DNA of 64,000 nucleotides from Siccibacter turicensis LMG 23730 (GTDB lineage Bacteria > Pseudomonadota > Gammaproteobacteria > Enterobacterales > Enterobacteriaceae), in NCBI RefSeq assembly GCF_000463155.2, contig NZ_AWFZ01000050.1, forward strand, positions 124,001 to 188,000, given 5' to 3'. The notes below the pieces were generated by a model. It did not search any database. It was not told where the DNA came from and worked only from the letters and a program-made list of their open reading frames with translations. A program made the translations under genes and the position numbers. Shown in pieces: positions 9,388 to 18,278 of this stretch. The first letter of the stretch is position 1, and every line of letters begins with the position of its first letter.

Positions 9388-9406
9388 AATCATTATCATT
9401 TAGATT
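9388..9406 (+). promoter_or_regulatory. Fur-type box upstream of fhuF
   Basis: The sequence AATCATTATCATTTAGATT carries three successive NATTATC-like hexamers ending 18 bp before the fhuF ATG. It is a weaker match than the yjjZ box but sits where Fur acts on fhuF in E. coli. Confidence 0.65.
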
Positions 9407-9423
9407 ACCGCTAACGTTGCGCT

Positions 9424-10212
9424 ATGGCTTATCGCATAACAGAGATCGTTGAGAACCTTGTCTGGCAGCCCGGGGGAATCACTCCCTCATCCGGTCTGGC
9501 GGCCGCGATCCGCGATCTGTTCACCACGCAGCGCCCTTACTTCAATGATATCGTCAGACTGGACGAACCGTCGCCGCACAGCACCCTGACGCTGGCGCAG
9601 TGGTCGCGCCCGGCCACCCTCACCAGCCTGATGGCCAGCTATTCGGATCACATCTACCGTAACCAGCCGGCCATGGATCGCGAGAATAAACCGCTTAAGT
9701 CGCTGTGGGCGCAATGGTATCTCGGCCTGATGGTTCCGCCCGTTCTGCTGGCGCTGCTGACGCAGTCCCGCGCGCTGGATATTGCGCCAGAACATTTCCA
9801 CGTTGAATTTCATGAGACAGGCCGCGCGGCCTGTTTCTGGATTGATGTGCATGACGATCCCGCCGCAACCCGACTCACCCCCCGTGAGCGCGTCGAGCAA
9901 TTCGTGGTCGACGGCATTGCGCCGGTGATTGCCGCGCTGGAGGCGTCCGGCGACATCAACGCAAGGCTTATCTGGAGCAATACCGGCTATCTGATCAACT
10001 GGTTTCTCGGTGAAGTGAAAGAGCTGATCGGCGAACCGGCGGCTGAGGCCCTGCGTCACACCTGCTTCATGGAAAAACAGCTGCTCAGCGGCGCAGACAA
10101 TCCTCTCTACCGCACCGTGGTGATGCGCGACGGCATGCTGGTGCGTCGCACCTGCTGCCAGCGCTATCGTCTGCCGGACGTGGTGCAGTGCGGCGACTGT
10201 ACCCTGAAATAG
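9424..10212 (+). CDS. fhuF: Siderophore-iron reductase FhuF
   Basis: A 262-residue protein, the same length as E. coli FhuF, a cytoplasmic [2Fe-2S] reductase that releases iron from hydroxamate siderophores. The unusual cluster ligands are all present at the C-terminus: C244, C245, C256 and C259 (TCC-x10-CGDC). A strong bidirectional terminator follows the stop. Confidence 0.95.
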   Translation: MAYRITEIVENLVWQPGGITPSSGLAAAIRDLFTTQRPYFNDIVRLDEPSPHSTLTLAQWSRPATLTSLMASYSDHIYRNQPAMDRENKPLKSLWAQWYLGLMVPPVLLALLTQSRALDIAPEHFHVEFHETGRAACFWIDVHDDPAATRLTPRERVEQFVVDGIAPVIAALEASGDINARLIWSNTGYLINWFLGEVKELIGEPAAEALRHTCFMEKQLLSGADNPLYRTVVMRDGMLVRRTCCQRYRLPDVVQCGDCTLK

Positions 10213-10230
10213 CCGTTGCGGCCCGGCATA

Positions 10231-10258
10231 AAAAAACCACCTTTGCAGGTGGTTTTTT
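10231..10258. terminator. Bidirectional terminator between fhuF and the PTS genes
   Basis: AAAAAACCACCT and AGGTGGTTTTTT form a 12-bp perfect stem with a 4-nt loop. T runs on both strands serve the convergent fhuF (+) and IIC (-) genes. Confidence 0.9.
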
Positions 10259-10290
10259 CGTTTTGGAGGTAAGACGTTTACTGCGCTGGA

Positions 10291-11634
10291 TTACGCGGCC
10301 TGCTGTTCATCCTCCGCCGCCTTCACCGCCTCTTCGGCTTCCTGGGCCAGTAGCTGCTTCTCATAGACCTTAAAGAACGGGAAGTAGATGATGGCCGACA
10401 CCACCGCCAGCACAATCACCAGCAGCGCGGCGCGGAAATCCCACCCTAGCGCCCAGGCGGCGCCAATCGGCGCCGGTGCGGTCCAGGGCACCACGGAGAT
10501 CACGCGGCCAATCAGATCCAGCTTCATGGCTGCCCAGGCGATAACGGCATTCACCATCGGCGCGAGCAGGAACGGGATAAAGAACACCGGGTTCATCACG
10601 ATAGGCGTCCCGAAAATCACCGGCTCATTGATGTTAAAGATGCTGGGAACCACGCTCAGACGCCCGATGGAGCGCAGGTGAGCCGAGCGGCTACGCAGGT
10701 AGCACAGCACCAGCCCCATCGTCGCCCCGGAGCCGCCAATCACGATAAAGAAGGTCCAGAAGGCTTCCATAAAGATATGCGGCAGCGGTGCGCCCTGAGC
10801 CAGCGCGCTCTGGTTCATACCCAGGTTGGTCAGCCAGAACATCTGCAGCATCCCGGACACGATCGCCGCACCGTGGATCCCCGCGAACCACAGCAGGTGG
10901 CCGATCAGCACCGCCAGCAGAATGGCCGGCAGTGAATCGGCGGCGGAAACCAGCGGTTTAAAGATGGCCATGATGGCCTGCGGGATCAGCATGTCGAACT
11001 GCGACTGGATCAGCAGGCTCAGCGGGTAGAGCGTCAGCACCACCACCAGCACCGGGATCAGCAGATCGAAGGAGTTTTTGATCATCGGCGGAACCTGATC
11101 CGGCAGGCGGATACCGATATTATGCGCCTTCAGAAAACGCATCATCTCCACGCAGAAGATCGCCACCAGAATGGCAGTGAAGATCCCGGTGCCGCCGAGG
11201 CTATCCACCGGCATCGTCCCGCTGGTTTTAGGTGCGGCGACCAGCATAAACGCCATCAGCGACAGCATGGCGCACATAAAGGGATCGAGCGCATGGGATT
11301 TCACATAATGCTTGCCGAGGTTATAGGCGATGGCGGCGCAAATATAGATCGACATAATTCCCATCGTCATATCAAACGGGGTGAGAATTTGTCCTTCAAA
11401 GCGTTTTGCCATATCAAGCCAGGCGCGGGCGAATCCCCAGGTGGTATCCGGTGAAAAAGGCGGATAGGCAAAGACCAGTAAAAACGATCCGACAATCATA
11501 AAGGGCATGGCGGAAATAAAACCGTCGCGGATCGCCATCACGTGGCGCTGCGCGGAAATACGTCCGGCGACAGGACTGACATAATTTTCCACGAAGCGGA
11601 AAATGACATTAAATGCGGCATGGTTGGCAGACAT
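10291..11634 (-). CDS. PTS lactose/cellobiose-family IIC permease
   Basis: A 447-residue polytopic membrane protein of the ChbC/CelB type, the sugar-translocating component of a phosphotransferase system. The conserved substrate-region motif FNINEPVIFG is present near residue 340. The C-terminal tail is Glu/Ala-rich and soluble. The ATG at 11634 is preferred over the adjacent GTG because AGGAG sits seven bases upstream. It follows the IIB gene by 13 nt. No IIA gene is nearby, so IIA must come from elsewhere (for example a chb-type operon). The substrate is likely a beta-glucoside but cannot be fixed. Confidence 0.88.
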   Translation of the reverse strand: MSANHAAFNVIFRFVENYVSPVAGRISAQRHVMAIRDGFISAMPFMIVGSFLLVFAYPPFSPDTTWGFARAWLDMAKRFEGQILTPFDMTMGIMSIYICAAIAYNLGKHYVKSHALDPFMCAMLSLMAFMLVAAPKTSGTMPVDSLGGTGIFTAILVAIFCVEMMRFLKAHNIGIRLPDQVPPMIKNSFDLLIPVLVVVLTLYPLSLLIQSQFDMLIPQAIMAIFKPLVSAADSLPAILLAVLIGHLLWFAGIHGAAIVSGMLQMFWLTNLGMNQSALAQGAPLPHIFMEAFWTFFIVIGGSGATMGLVLCYLRSRSAHLRSIGRLSVVPSIFNINEPVIFGTPIVMNPVFFIPFLLAPMVNAVIAWAAMKLDLIGRVISVVPWTAPAPIGAAWALGWDFRAALLVIVLAVVSAIIYFPFFKVYEKQLLAQEAEEAVKAAEDEQQAA

Positions 11635-11647
11635 CACGGCTCTCCTG

Positions 11648-11953
11648 TCAGGCGATTAATTTGAGTGCGTCAGCGAGAATTTTTCCGCCGCGCATCATTC
11701 CGTAATCCATTGAATTGATCACCATTACCGGGATCGCTTGTTCTGCCGCCTGCGCGCTGAAATCTTCCAGACGGTATTTACTCTGTGGCCCTGAGAGGCA
11801 ACAGTCATAATGTGAAAACTGCTCCGTGAATGCCTCAATGCCTGTTGCCGCAATCTCAACATGAATATGTTGCTGTTCGGCAGCCTGCCTCATCTTATTC
11901 ACGACCATGCTGGTAGACATACCAGCGGTACAGCACAACAGGATACGCTTCAT
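11648..11953 (-). CDS. PTS lactose/cellobiose-family IIB phosphocarrier
   Basis: A 101-residue IIB protein. The phosphorylated cysteine lies in CTAGMSTSM near the N-terminus (C8), the signature of cellobiose-type IIB. It takes phosphate from IIA and passes it to the sugar on the IIC permease. It is first in a two-gene operon with IIC, and tandem AACCGGTT palindromes lie 70-90 bp upstream. Confidence 0.9.
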   Translation of the reverse strand: MKRILLCCTAGMSTSMVVNKMRQAAEQQHIHVEIAATGIEAFTEQFSHYDCCLSGPQSKYRLEDFSAQAAEQAIPVMVINSMDYGMMRGGKILADALKLIA

Positions 11954-12022
11954 AGACGACTCTTATTATTAGATGCAGAGGAAGGTTACGAATCCAGTAT
12001 TATGCCCACGCCGAAACACTGC

Positions 12023-12043
12023 AACCGGTTACAGTAACCGGTT
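12023..12043. promoter_or_regulatory. Tandem AACCGGTT operator-like palindromes
   Basis: Two copies of the palindrome AACCGGTT (12023-12030 and 12036-12043) are spaced 13 bp apart and together form a larger symmetry around CAG. Sites of this type are bound by LacI-family sugar regulators such as AscG and GntR. The location upstream of the IIB/IIC operon suggests control by a regulator encoded elsewhere. Confidence 0.5.
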
Positions 12044-12159
12044 TCTGTGATTGTGAAGAAGATCCGAAAAACGCCGGTTGCACGGCGGTATGCATGAAGA
12101 AGTTTACAGCACGCCTCACGCTGTGCCAGATTTAGCGCAGTATTAGCATGGAGAACGAA

Positions 12160-12618
12160 ATGAGTCTGGAATCGGTACGTCAGTTTTTTGCAGATAATGC
12201 CCCTGATATCGACATTATCGAACTCGGTCAAAGTACCGCCACCGTTGCACTGGCTGCCAGGGCGCACAATGTTGAACCCGGACAAATTGCCAAAACGCTG
12301 TCGCTAAAAGTGAAAAACGACGTGGTGTTAGTGGTCGCGAAGGGCGACGCCCGGCTCGATAACAAAAAGCTGAAGGCGGTATTTGGGGCGAAAGCGCGCA
12401 TGCTGAGCTGCGATGAAGTGGTGACCTGGACCGGACACCCGGTAGGCGGCGTTTGCCCCTTCGGACTGGAAAACCCTCTGCACGTCTATTGCGATGTCTC
12501 GCTCAAACAGTATTCGGAAGTGCTCCCCGCCGCGGGCGCGATTCACAGTGCGGTGCGCATCTCCCCTGAACGGTTGGCTTCGCTCACCCAGGCGACGTGG
12601 GTCGACGTGTGCCAGTAA
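12160..12618 (+). CDS. YbaK/EbsC-type aminoacyl-tRNA deacylase-like protein
   Basis: A 152-residue single-domain protein of the YbaK/ProX superfamily. Supporting segments are the conserved lysine region (QIAKTLSLKV), DARLDNKKLKAVFG and the GGVCPFGLE loop. Relatives hydrolyse mischarged aminoacyl-tRNAs in trans. It most resembles the YeaK branch rather than YbaK itself, but substrate choice cannot be read from the sequence. GGAG before 12160 selects that ATG over one 12 bases upstream. Confidence 0.85.
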   Translation: MSLESVRQFFADNAPDIDIIELGQSTATVALAARAHNVEPGQIAKTLSLKVKNDVVLVVAKGDARLDNKKLKAVFGAKARMLSCDEVVTWTGHPVGGVCPFGLENPLHVYCDVSLKQYSEVLPAAGAIHSAVRISPERLASLTQATWVDVCQ

Positions 12619-12684
12619 AAGGCCAGGCCGGGTTGCCTCGCACGGCAGCGTAATCTGGCAACGCGTGAACGCCCGGCGGCGAAA

Positions 12685-13380
12685 CTATATGGTCGCCGCC
12701 ATCACCCCGTCTTTCTGCACCGCCTGCAAATTAAGCTCCTTCATGCCCTGCGCGCTATTAATCCAGGCAAACATCTCGGCATTGCTGCGTAATGCCAGCC
12801 TGCGCATCGCGCTATTCTTCTGCGCGCTGATGGTTTTATTACTTTTCTTCAGCATCACCGCAATCTGATTAATACACCATCCTTTTCCCAGCAGCCGTAA
12901 TACCTGGCGTTCGGCGAGCGTGAGCTTAATCGGGCCCTGCGCGTCGCGCTCTTTTTCCTGCCACAGCGGCGAGGCCAGGGTTTTGCTGATTAATTCTGGC
13001 TGATTATCACTGTTACGAATCGCATCAATAATCCCCTCGACGGATTCCACATGCGAAAGCAGCGTACACCCCGGCCGCATTAACAACTCTACCGCCATCG
13101 GATAGCACATTTTAGGCACCAGAAAAATACTGCGCGTGGCGTGGCTTGCCAGCAACGTATAGTAATGCTGACAGGCCTGACGGACGTTGCCCGGTTCGGT
13201 GCTGAGATCGGCGATCAGGTAATCGGCCTGATTAAACTGCTGGGTCGTTAATTCACCGCTCTGACACAGGAAGACGATATCGATATTTAAAAAATATTGA
13301 TTAATGATATTGCCTAATCCGCACTGCACTAACGGCGCCTGACTGATGATGACGGCGACTTTTTTTCTTCCTTGTGGCAT
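12685..13380 (-). CDS. yjjQ: LuxR-type transcriptional regulator YjjQ
   Basis: A 231-residue regulator with a receiver-like N-terminal domain and a C-terminal LuxR helix-turn-helix (GKGWCINQIAVMLKKSNKTI, about residues 167-186). It is close to E. coli YjjQ, especially in the DNA-binding half. YjjQ represses motility and capsule genes in E. coli and is usually silenced by H-NS. The ATG at 13380 is preferred because GGAG lies six bases upstream. In E. coli bglJ follows in the same operon; here the next sequence is a convergent YbaK-like gene and bglJ is absent. Confidence 0.88.
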   Translation of the reverse strand: MPQGRKKVAVIISQAPLVQCGLGNIINQYFLNIDIVFLCQSGELTTQQFNQADYLIADLSTEPGNVRQACQHYYTLLASHATRSIFLVPKMCYPMAVELLMRPGCTLLSHVESVEGIIDAIRNSDNQPELISKTLASPLWQEKERDAQGPIKLTLAERQVLRLLGKGWCINQIAVMLKKSNKTISAQKNSAMRRLALRSNAEMFAWINSAQGMKELNLQAVQKDGVMAATI

Positions 13381-13915
13381 ATCTTTCTCCATGACGATGT
13401 CAACGTAACGTCCGAAATATATCTGTGCATTTAGCGCAACGGCTATCATCCTGATGAATAAAACTCGATAATATTATGCGTGATAAAAGGTATTTAATGG
13501 TGCAGGCGTAGCGAAAAACGCGTCAGGAATTTTATTAATTGCCTCCCACCCTGTCAACAAGGGGTATGACCAGTCGCAACGCGGAATATTCCGTAATAGA
13601 AACTTCTGAAAAATTAACTGAATTGCGTTTTTTATAATTATTTCAGAATACGTTAGGCTTATTCTTACGGGCCCGCCTGTTTTTTGACGGTAAATAAACC
13701 GAAATACTCTACCTGGCTCACAGATTAATGCGTAATCCTGCTAACACGCTGCTGGCCGACCGGTGCCGTTACGTTTTATCCTCGCCGCGTTTCAGATATA
13801 GCCTGGGTTTAATCGCTCGCGGCTAACTGCATAAATATTGATCTGGCACTGCCCTGTCCTGGCGCCGCGCCATGCTAAATAGAGCGTCGTATTTGCTGCG
13901 AGCGGGACCGGTAAT
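13381..13915. other. A+T-rich divergent intergenic region, yjjQ-yjjP
   Basis: No gene is evident in these 535 bases. The stretch at 13450-13720 is A+T-rich with several A and T tracts, in contrast to the flanks, which would suit H-NS binding as reported for the E. coli yjjQ promoter. I see no discrete operator that I would name. Confidence 0.5.
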
Positions 13916-14689
13916 ATGCAGGATCAACATTTACAGCGCGATGTCACCCGGCTGTGTATTCAGTGCGGAATATTGCTGCTCCAGCACGGTGCAGAAAGCG
14001 CGCTGGTAGAGGAGCTGTCGACCCGCCTTGGGCTGGCGTTAGGCATGGACAGCGTTGAAAGCGCCATTTCCGCCAACGCCATTGTGCTGACCACGATTCT
14101 CGACGCGCACTGCCTCACCACCACGCGTAAAAACAGCGATCGCGGTATCAACATGCACGTCGTCACCCAGGTGCAGCATATTGTGATCATGACTGAACAC
14201 GCCCTGCTCGATCATCATGATGTGCAACGGCGACTCGCGCACATCCGGCCTTACCGCTACCCGCGCTGGCAGGTGGTGTTGATGGTTGGCCTCTCCTGCG
14301 CCTGCTTCTGCAAACTCAACAACGGCGGCTGGGATGGCGCAGCGGTGGCCTTTCTCTCAAGCAGCATCGCCATGTATGTGCGCCAGCTGCTGACCCAGCG
14401 GCAGATGCATCCGCAAATCAACTTTTGCCTTACCGCCTTTGTCGCGACCTCGATATCTGGCCTTCTGCTCACCCTGCCCCTCCTGCGTAACACCCCGACG
14501 GTTGCGATGGCCGCCAGTGTCCTGCTGCTGGTGCCGGGTTTCCCCCTGATTAACGCGGTGGCCGATATGTTCAAAGGCCATGTGAACACCGGCCTGGCTC
14601 GCTGGGCGATGGCGAGTCTGTTAACCCTCGCCACCTGTATCGGGGTGGTGATGGCGATGTCGGTATGGGGGCTGCGCGGATGGGCGTAA
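13916..14689 (+). CDS. yjjP: Threonine/serine exporter-type protein YjjP
   Basis: A 257-residue protein of the ThrE family, E. coli YjjP type. A cytoplasmic N-terminal domain (about 1-115) is followed by five hydrophobic helices. With YjjB it makes up a split ThrE-like transporter that exports succinate in E. coli. The signature region [17 protein letters not shown] is present near residue 203. yjjB overlaps the 3' end by 10 nt. Confidence 0.92.
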   Translation: MQDQHLQRDVTRLCIQCGILLLQHGAESALVEELSTRLGLALGMDSVESAISANAIVLTTILDAHCLTTTRKNSDRGINMHVVTQVQHIVIMTEHALLDHHDVQRRLAHIRPYRYPRWQVVLMVGLSCACFCKLNNGGWDGAAVAFLSSSIAMYVRQLLTQRQMHPQINFCLTAFVATSISGLLLTLPLLRNTPTVAMAASVLLLVPGFPLINAVADMFKGHVNTGLARWAMASLLTLATCIGVVMAMSVWGLRGWA

Positions 14690-15153
14690 TGCATGTGCTC
14701 ATGGGCCTGCTGGAGGATATGCTGCTCTCCGCCATTCCCGCAGTAGGGTTTGCGATGGTGTTCAACGTTCCCTCCCGGGCGCTGGCGTGGTGTGGGCTGC
14801 TGGGCGCCGTCGGTCACGGCTGCCGCAGCGTGCTGCTGCTGATGGGCTTTACTATGGAGTGGGGGTCGTTCATCGCCGCGATACTGGTCGGTACCATTGG
14901 CATTCAGTGGTCACGCTGGTATCTGGCGCACCCGAAAGTGTTCACCGTCGCGGCGGTGATCCCTATGTTTCCGGGCATATCGGCCTACAGTGCCATGATC
15001 GCCGCCGTTAAACTGGCGCACGTCGGCTACAGCGAGGCGCTGATGGCCACGCTGGTGATCAATTTCCTCAAGGCGGCATTTATCGTTGCGGCGCTCTCCA
15101 TCGGTCTGTCGCTGCCGGGGCTGTGGCTCTATCGAAAACGTCCGCGGGTGTAA
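14680..15153 (+). CDS. yjjB: Threonine/serine exporter-type protein YjjB
   Basis: A 157-residue membrane protein, identical in length to E. coli YjjB and ending in the same [11 protein letters not shown]. It is the partner of YjjP in a split exporter. The motif [13 protein letters not shown] near residue 93 is the family signature. The start at 14680 (MGVMHVL) gives the family length; upstream in-frame codons are read inside yjjP. Confidence 0.93.
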   Translation: MGVMHVLMGLLEDMLLSAIPAVGFAMVFNVPSRALAWCGLLGAVGHGCRSVLLLMGFTMEWGSFIAAILVGTIGIQWSRWYLAHPKVFTVAAVIPMFPGISAYSAMIAAVKLAHVGYSEALMATLVINFLKAAFIVAALSIGLSLPGLWLYRKRPRV

Positions 15154-15169
15154 GTTTAAAAAATAACTT

Positions 15170-15182
15170 GCAATTAAATTGC
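15170..15182 (+). promoter_or_regulatory. Putative OhrR operator
   Basis: A perfect GCAATT-A-AATTGC palindrome 21 bp before ohrR resembles the AT-rich inverted repeats bound by OhrR-type MarR proteins, so autoregulation is likely. Confidence 0.55.
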
Positions 15183-15203
15183 GCACTACCTATATTCATA
15201 ACC

Positions 15204-15659
15204 ATGAAAACGACACCGAAACATGACGCCGCGCAGACGCTACCGGTTGATGACCAGCTCTGCTTCGCGCTTTACTCCACCAGCCTGGCGCTGAATAAGC
15301 TCTACCGTCAGCTGCTGGCACCGCTTGAACTCACCTACCCGCAATATCTGGTGATGCTGGTGCTGTGGGAGAAAGATGACATCACGGTGTCGGAAATCGG
15401 CGAGCGGCTGTTTCTCGACTCCGCTACCCTGACGCCGCTGCTTAAGCGTCTGGAAGCGGCCGGGCTGCTTCGTCGCCTGCGCTCTCGCCAGGATGAACGC
15501 CAGGTGGCGGTTACCCTGACCGAGGCAGGTCAGGCGCTCAAAGCGAAGGCCGCCGGTATTCCTGAATCCATTCGTTGCGCGGCCTCCTGTGATATGGAAA
15601 GCCTGACAACGATGAAAACACAGCTCGAAGCGTTTCGTGATAAGTTAATTAAATCGTAA
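15204..15659 (+). CDS. ohrR: Organic-hydroperoxide-sensing repressor OhrR
   Basis: A 151-residue MarR-family repressor. The redox-sensing cysteine is in [14 protein letters not shown] (C20), and the winged helix-turn-helix runs from about residue 55 to 110 ([19 protein letters not shown]). Peroxidation of the cysteine releases the DNA and induces ohr. The start at 15204 follows family alignment; the upstream reading extends into yjjB and is rejected. It lies immediately upstream of its target ohr. Confidence 0.92.
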   Translation: MKTTPKHDAAQTLPVDDQLCFALYSTSLALNKLYRQLLAPLELTYPQYLVMLVLWEKDDITVSEIGERLFLDSATLTPLLKRLEAAGLLRRLRSRQDERQVAVTLTEAGQALKAKAAGIPESIRCAASCDMESLTTMKTQLEAFRDKLIKS

Positions 15660-15695
15660 TCCTTCACCCTGCGGGGTGAAAAAAAACCGCATATA

Positions 15696-15709
15696 AATAG
15701 CGCGCTATT
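15696..15709 (+). promoter_or_regulatory. AATAGCGCGCTATT palindrome upstream of ohr
   Basis: A perfect 14-bp palindrome 35-48 bp before the ohr ATG, followed by a half-repeat TATAGCGATA. It may be the OhrR site at the ohr promoter, although it differs from the palindrome in front of ohrR. Confidence 0.4.
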
Positions 15710-15743
15710 GTATAGCGATATTACCAATATAGAGGAACCTGCC

Positions 15744-16172
15744 ATGTCTTTAGAAAAAGTGATTTACCGTGCCAAAGCCAAAGCAACCGGTGGCCGTGAC
15801 GGCCGTGCTACTTCATCTGACGGTGTGCTGGACGTCAAACTGGGCGTGCCAAAAGAGATGGGCGGCATGGGCGGTGACGTCACCAACCCGGAACAGCTGT
15901 TTGCCGCGGGCTACTCCGCCTGCTTCCTCGGCGCGATGAAGTTCGTCTCCGGCCGCGACAAAATTGATATGCCAAAAGACGCGTTTATCGAAGGCGAAGT
16001 GGGTATCGGCCCGCTGCCGACCGGTTTTGGCATCGAAGCTCAGCTGAACATCCACCTGCCGGGTATGGATGCAGAGCAGGCGAAAAAACTGGTTGATGCG
16101 GCGCACATCGTTTGCCCGTACTCCAATGCCACGCGCGGCAACATCGACGTGACCCTGAACATCATTAACTGA
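15744..16172 (+). CDS. ohr: Organic hydroperoxide resistance protein Ohr
   Basis: A 142-residue OsmC/Ohr-family peroxidase. Both catalytic cysteines are in place: C60 in SACFLGAM and C124 in [11 protein letters not shown]. It reduces organic and fatty-acid hydroperoxides using lipoylated proteins. The GAGGAA ribosome site supports the ATG at 15744. It is controlled by the adjacent ohrR. Confidence 0.95.
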   Translation: MSLEKVIYRAKAKATGGRDGRATSSDGVLDVKLGVPKEMGGMGGDVTNPEQLFAAGYSACFLGAMKFVSGRDKIDMPKDAFIEGEVGIGPLPTGFGIEAQLNIHLPGMDAEQAKKLVDAAHIVCPYSNATRGNIDVTLNIIN

Positions 16173-16181
16173 TGCCTCTTC

Positions 16182-16206
16182 GGCCTCTCGCACTCTGCGA
16201 GGGGCC
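16182..16206 (+). terminator. ohr terminator
   Basis: GGCCTCTCGCA and TGCGAGGGGCC form an 11-bp stem with a CTC loop 9 bp after the stop, followed by a weak T-rich tail. Confidence 0.7.
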
Positions 16207-16319
16207 TTCAGCTTCTGCTCAATTCCCCTGCTCCACTGTGCTACTATGAAGCAATTATGCCCGGCCCACCGCTGGTGGCTCACTCGCCCGGCTACCGTAT
16301 TGTTTTCAGAGATCGTGTT

Positions 16320-16859
16320 ATGTCTTCCAAAATTCTCACTTCAGATATCATCGGTTTAGAGGCCTTTTGTCGCGAACCGCGCGAGGCGCTGGCGCGTACC
16401 GGCCAGGGCACCCTGGCGGTATTCGATCAGAACGCCCCGGCGTTTTATGCCATCACCGCTGAACGCCTGGCCTACCTGCTGTCGCTCGAAGCGCAGCTGG
16501 CGAAACCGGCATCTGACGTGACGCTGGAAGACCCCTTCTTTGAAGATGCGCCAGACGCGGCCCCGCTCCCGGCGCCGATGGGTAAATTCGCCATGTACCC
16601 AGGCTGGCAGCCCGATCCGGACTTCCAGCGCATGGCGGCGCTGTGGGGCATCACCCTGACGCAACCGGTCACGCCGGAGGAGCTCTCCTCGTTTGTGACC
16701 TACTGGCAGGCGGAAGGTAAAGTATTCCATCACGTACAGTGGCAGCAAAAACTGGCGCGCAGCCTGCAAATGGGGCGCGCGAAACCGGGCGGCCAGGCGC
16801 ACGACATCAACGCGCTCGGCCAGCCGGATTACAAAGTGTTTAAAGGTTTCAGGGGGTAG
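16320..16859 (+). CDS. dnaT: Primosomal protein DnaT
   Basis: A 179-residue protein, the same length as E. coli DnaT (primosomal protein I), which helps PriA/PriB load DnaB-DnaC at stalled forks. The start at 16320 ([16 protein letters not shown]) follows alignment. The C-terminal single-stranded-DNA-binding part ([19 protein letters not shown]) is conserved. dnaC begins 2 nt after the stop. Confidence 0.95.
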   Translation: MSSKILTSDIIGLEAFCREPREALARTGQGTLAVFDQNAPAFYAITAERLAYLLSLEAQLAKPASDVTLEDPFFEDAPDAAPLPAPMGKFAMYPGWQPDPDFQRMAALWGITLTQPVTPEELSSFVTYWQAEGKVFHHVQWQQKLARSLQMGRAKPGGQAHDINALGQPDYKVFKGFRG

Positions 16860-16861
16860 CG

Positions 16862-17593
16862 ATGAAACAGCCCGCAGATATCATGTCCCGTCTGAAAAGA
16901 CTGGTTCCCGAAGGCATTGAGCCTGCTTTTACCTCCACCGAAGAGTGGATGGCCTGGCAGCAGGAAGAGGGACGCAAGCGTTCCGAGTCGCTGATGCGCG
17001 AGAATATTGCCAAAAAGATGGAGCGTCAGTTTGGCCGCTCCGGCATCCGCGAACTGCACCGCGACTGCTCGTTTGAGAACTATGTCGCCACCACCACGCA
17101 GCAAAAAATCGTGCGGGAGAAGGCACGCCACTACGCGGTCGACTTTGGCAAAACCATGGCCGGCTTTATCTTCTCCGGCAAGCCCGGCACCGGTAAAAAT
17201 CACCTTGCCGCCGCCATCTGCAACGAGCTGCTGCGCCGCAACAAGACGGTGCTGATCATCTCGGTGGCGGACATCATGTCGGCGATGCGTGAAACCTTTA
17301 ACAACAGCGACTCGGTGAAAACCGAAGAGCGTCTGCTCGACGATCTCAGCCGCGTCGATCTGCTGGTGATCGACGAGATCGGCGTACAGAACGAATCACG
17401 CTACGAGAAAGTGGTGATCAACCAGATCGTCGATCGTCGCACCTCTTCGCGCCGCCCTACGGGAATGCTGACCAACCTCGACGAGGCCGGCATGTATCGC
17501 CAGCTGGGAGAGCGCGTCATGGATCGCATGAAGCTTGGTAAAAGCCTCAATCTGATCTTTGACTGGGACAGCTACCGCGACAAAATTTACTGA
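16862..17593 (+). CDS. dnaC: DnaB helicase loader DnaC
   Basis: A 243-residue AAA+ ATPase that delivers DnaB helicase to origins and restarted forks. The Walker A motif is GKPGTGKNHL (about residues 103-112), Walker B is LLVIDEIG (about 166-173), and the DnaB-binding N-terminal region is present. It is translated directly after dnaT. Confidence 0.96.
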   Translation: MKQPADIMSRLKRLVPEGIEPAFTSTEEWMAWQQEEGRKRSESLMRENIAKKMERQFGRSGIRELHRDCSFENYVATTTQQKIVREKARHYAVDFGKTMAGFIFSGKPGTGKNHLAAAICNELLRRNKTVLIISVADIMSAMRETFNNSDSVKTEERLLDDLSRVDLLVIDEIGVQNESRYEKVVINQIVDRRTSSRRPTGMLTNLDEAGMYRQLGERVMDRMKLGKSLNLIFDWDSYRDKIY

Positions 17594-17601
17594 GACTCGC
17601 T

Positions 17602-18078
17602 ATGACCACGCTACGACACCTCATCGCCGCCGCGCTGGCGGTAATGCTGCTCTCCCCCGCCGCGCAGGCCGCTTCATGGCAGGAGCAGCTCAACGCCGCC
17701 GCCTCGCAGCTCGGCCAGGGAAACACCACTCAGGACGCCGGGTCGCTCTCGGGCCTGCTGGCCGGCGGCAGTCAGGCGCTGGCAGCCGGGTCGATGCCCA
17801 ACGTGGCGGGCGTGTTTGAATACTGCGTGAAGCAGAAGCTGCTGACCGCTACCGACCCGCAGAACGTCAAAAACCAGCTGCTTGATAAGCTTGGGCTGAG
17901 TACGCCCCAGGAACAGAGCGAAAAACCGGGTTATCTGGAAGGGCTGTCCGGCCTGCTTAACACCCGCAACGGCCAGCAGATCAATCTCAACACCCTGAGT
18001 GATTCAGGGCTGGGCAAACGGCTCAAGCTGAAAGCCTGCGATGTAATCCTCAATCAGAGCCTGAGCTTCATCTCATAA
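17602..18078 (+). CDS. yjjA: DUF2501 exported protein YjjA
   Basis: A 158-residue protein with a clear signal peptide (cleavage after AAQA, about residue 24) and a DUF2501 domain; E. coli YjjA is similar in size. The mature part is Gln/Ser-rich with two conserved cysteines that could form a disulfide (YCVKQK and KACDV). Function is unknown. It is cotranscribed with dnaTC, starting 8 nt after dnaC. Confidence 0.88.
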   Translation: MTTLRHLIAAALAVMLLSPAAQAASWQEQLNAAASQLGQGNTTQDAGSLSGLLAGGSQALAAGSMPNVAGVFEYCVKQKLLTATDPQNVKNQLLDKLGLSTPQEQSEKPGYLEGLSGLLNTRNGQQINLNTLSDSGLGKRLKLKACDVILNQSLSFIS

Positions 18079-18081
18079 TAA

Positions 18082-18107
18082 AATGGCGGCCCTCTCAGGC
18101 CGCCATT
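18082..18107 (+). terminator. yjjA terminator
   Basis: AATGGCGGCC and GGCCGCCATT form a perfect 10-bp stem with a 6-nt loop directly after yjjA. The T tail is poor. Confidence 0.7.
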
Positions 18108-18121
18108 ACATCTGATACTGC

Positions 18122-18145
18122 CTGTCTGACATCCCTTTCAGACAG
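18122..18145 (-). terminator. Hairpin at the 3' end of the small membrane-protein gene
   Basis: CTGTCTGA and TCAGACAG form an 8-bp stem around an 8-nt loop. The stem overlaps the stop codon of the minus-strand small gene and sits next to the yjjA terminator. Confidence 0.45.
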
Positions 18146-18278
18146 ACTTTTTACCCAGACGATAACGCTGACGTGGGCTGCTGTGCAGGCGTCGCTTATT
18201 GCTCTCTTTGCGATGCATAAAGAAACAAAAAATAGCGAACGCAACGAGTACCACAAATGCTAACAAATATACGCTCAT
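18138..18278 (-). CDS. Small single-pass membrane protein (46 aa)
   Basis: An open frame of 46 codons starting MSVYLLAFVVLVAFAIFCFF: a single N-terminal transmembrane helix followed by a strongly basic tail (RKESNKRRLHSSPRQRYRLGKK). This is a common layout for bacterial small membrane proteins, with the basic end in the cytoplasm. The upstream sequence offers only a weak AAGAAA ribosome site. It lies in the opgB-yjjA gap, opposite to both neighbours. I do not recognise a named family. Confidence 0.6.
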   Translation of the reverse strand: MSVYLLAFVVLVAFAIFCFFMHRKESNKRRLHSSPRQRYRLGKKSV

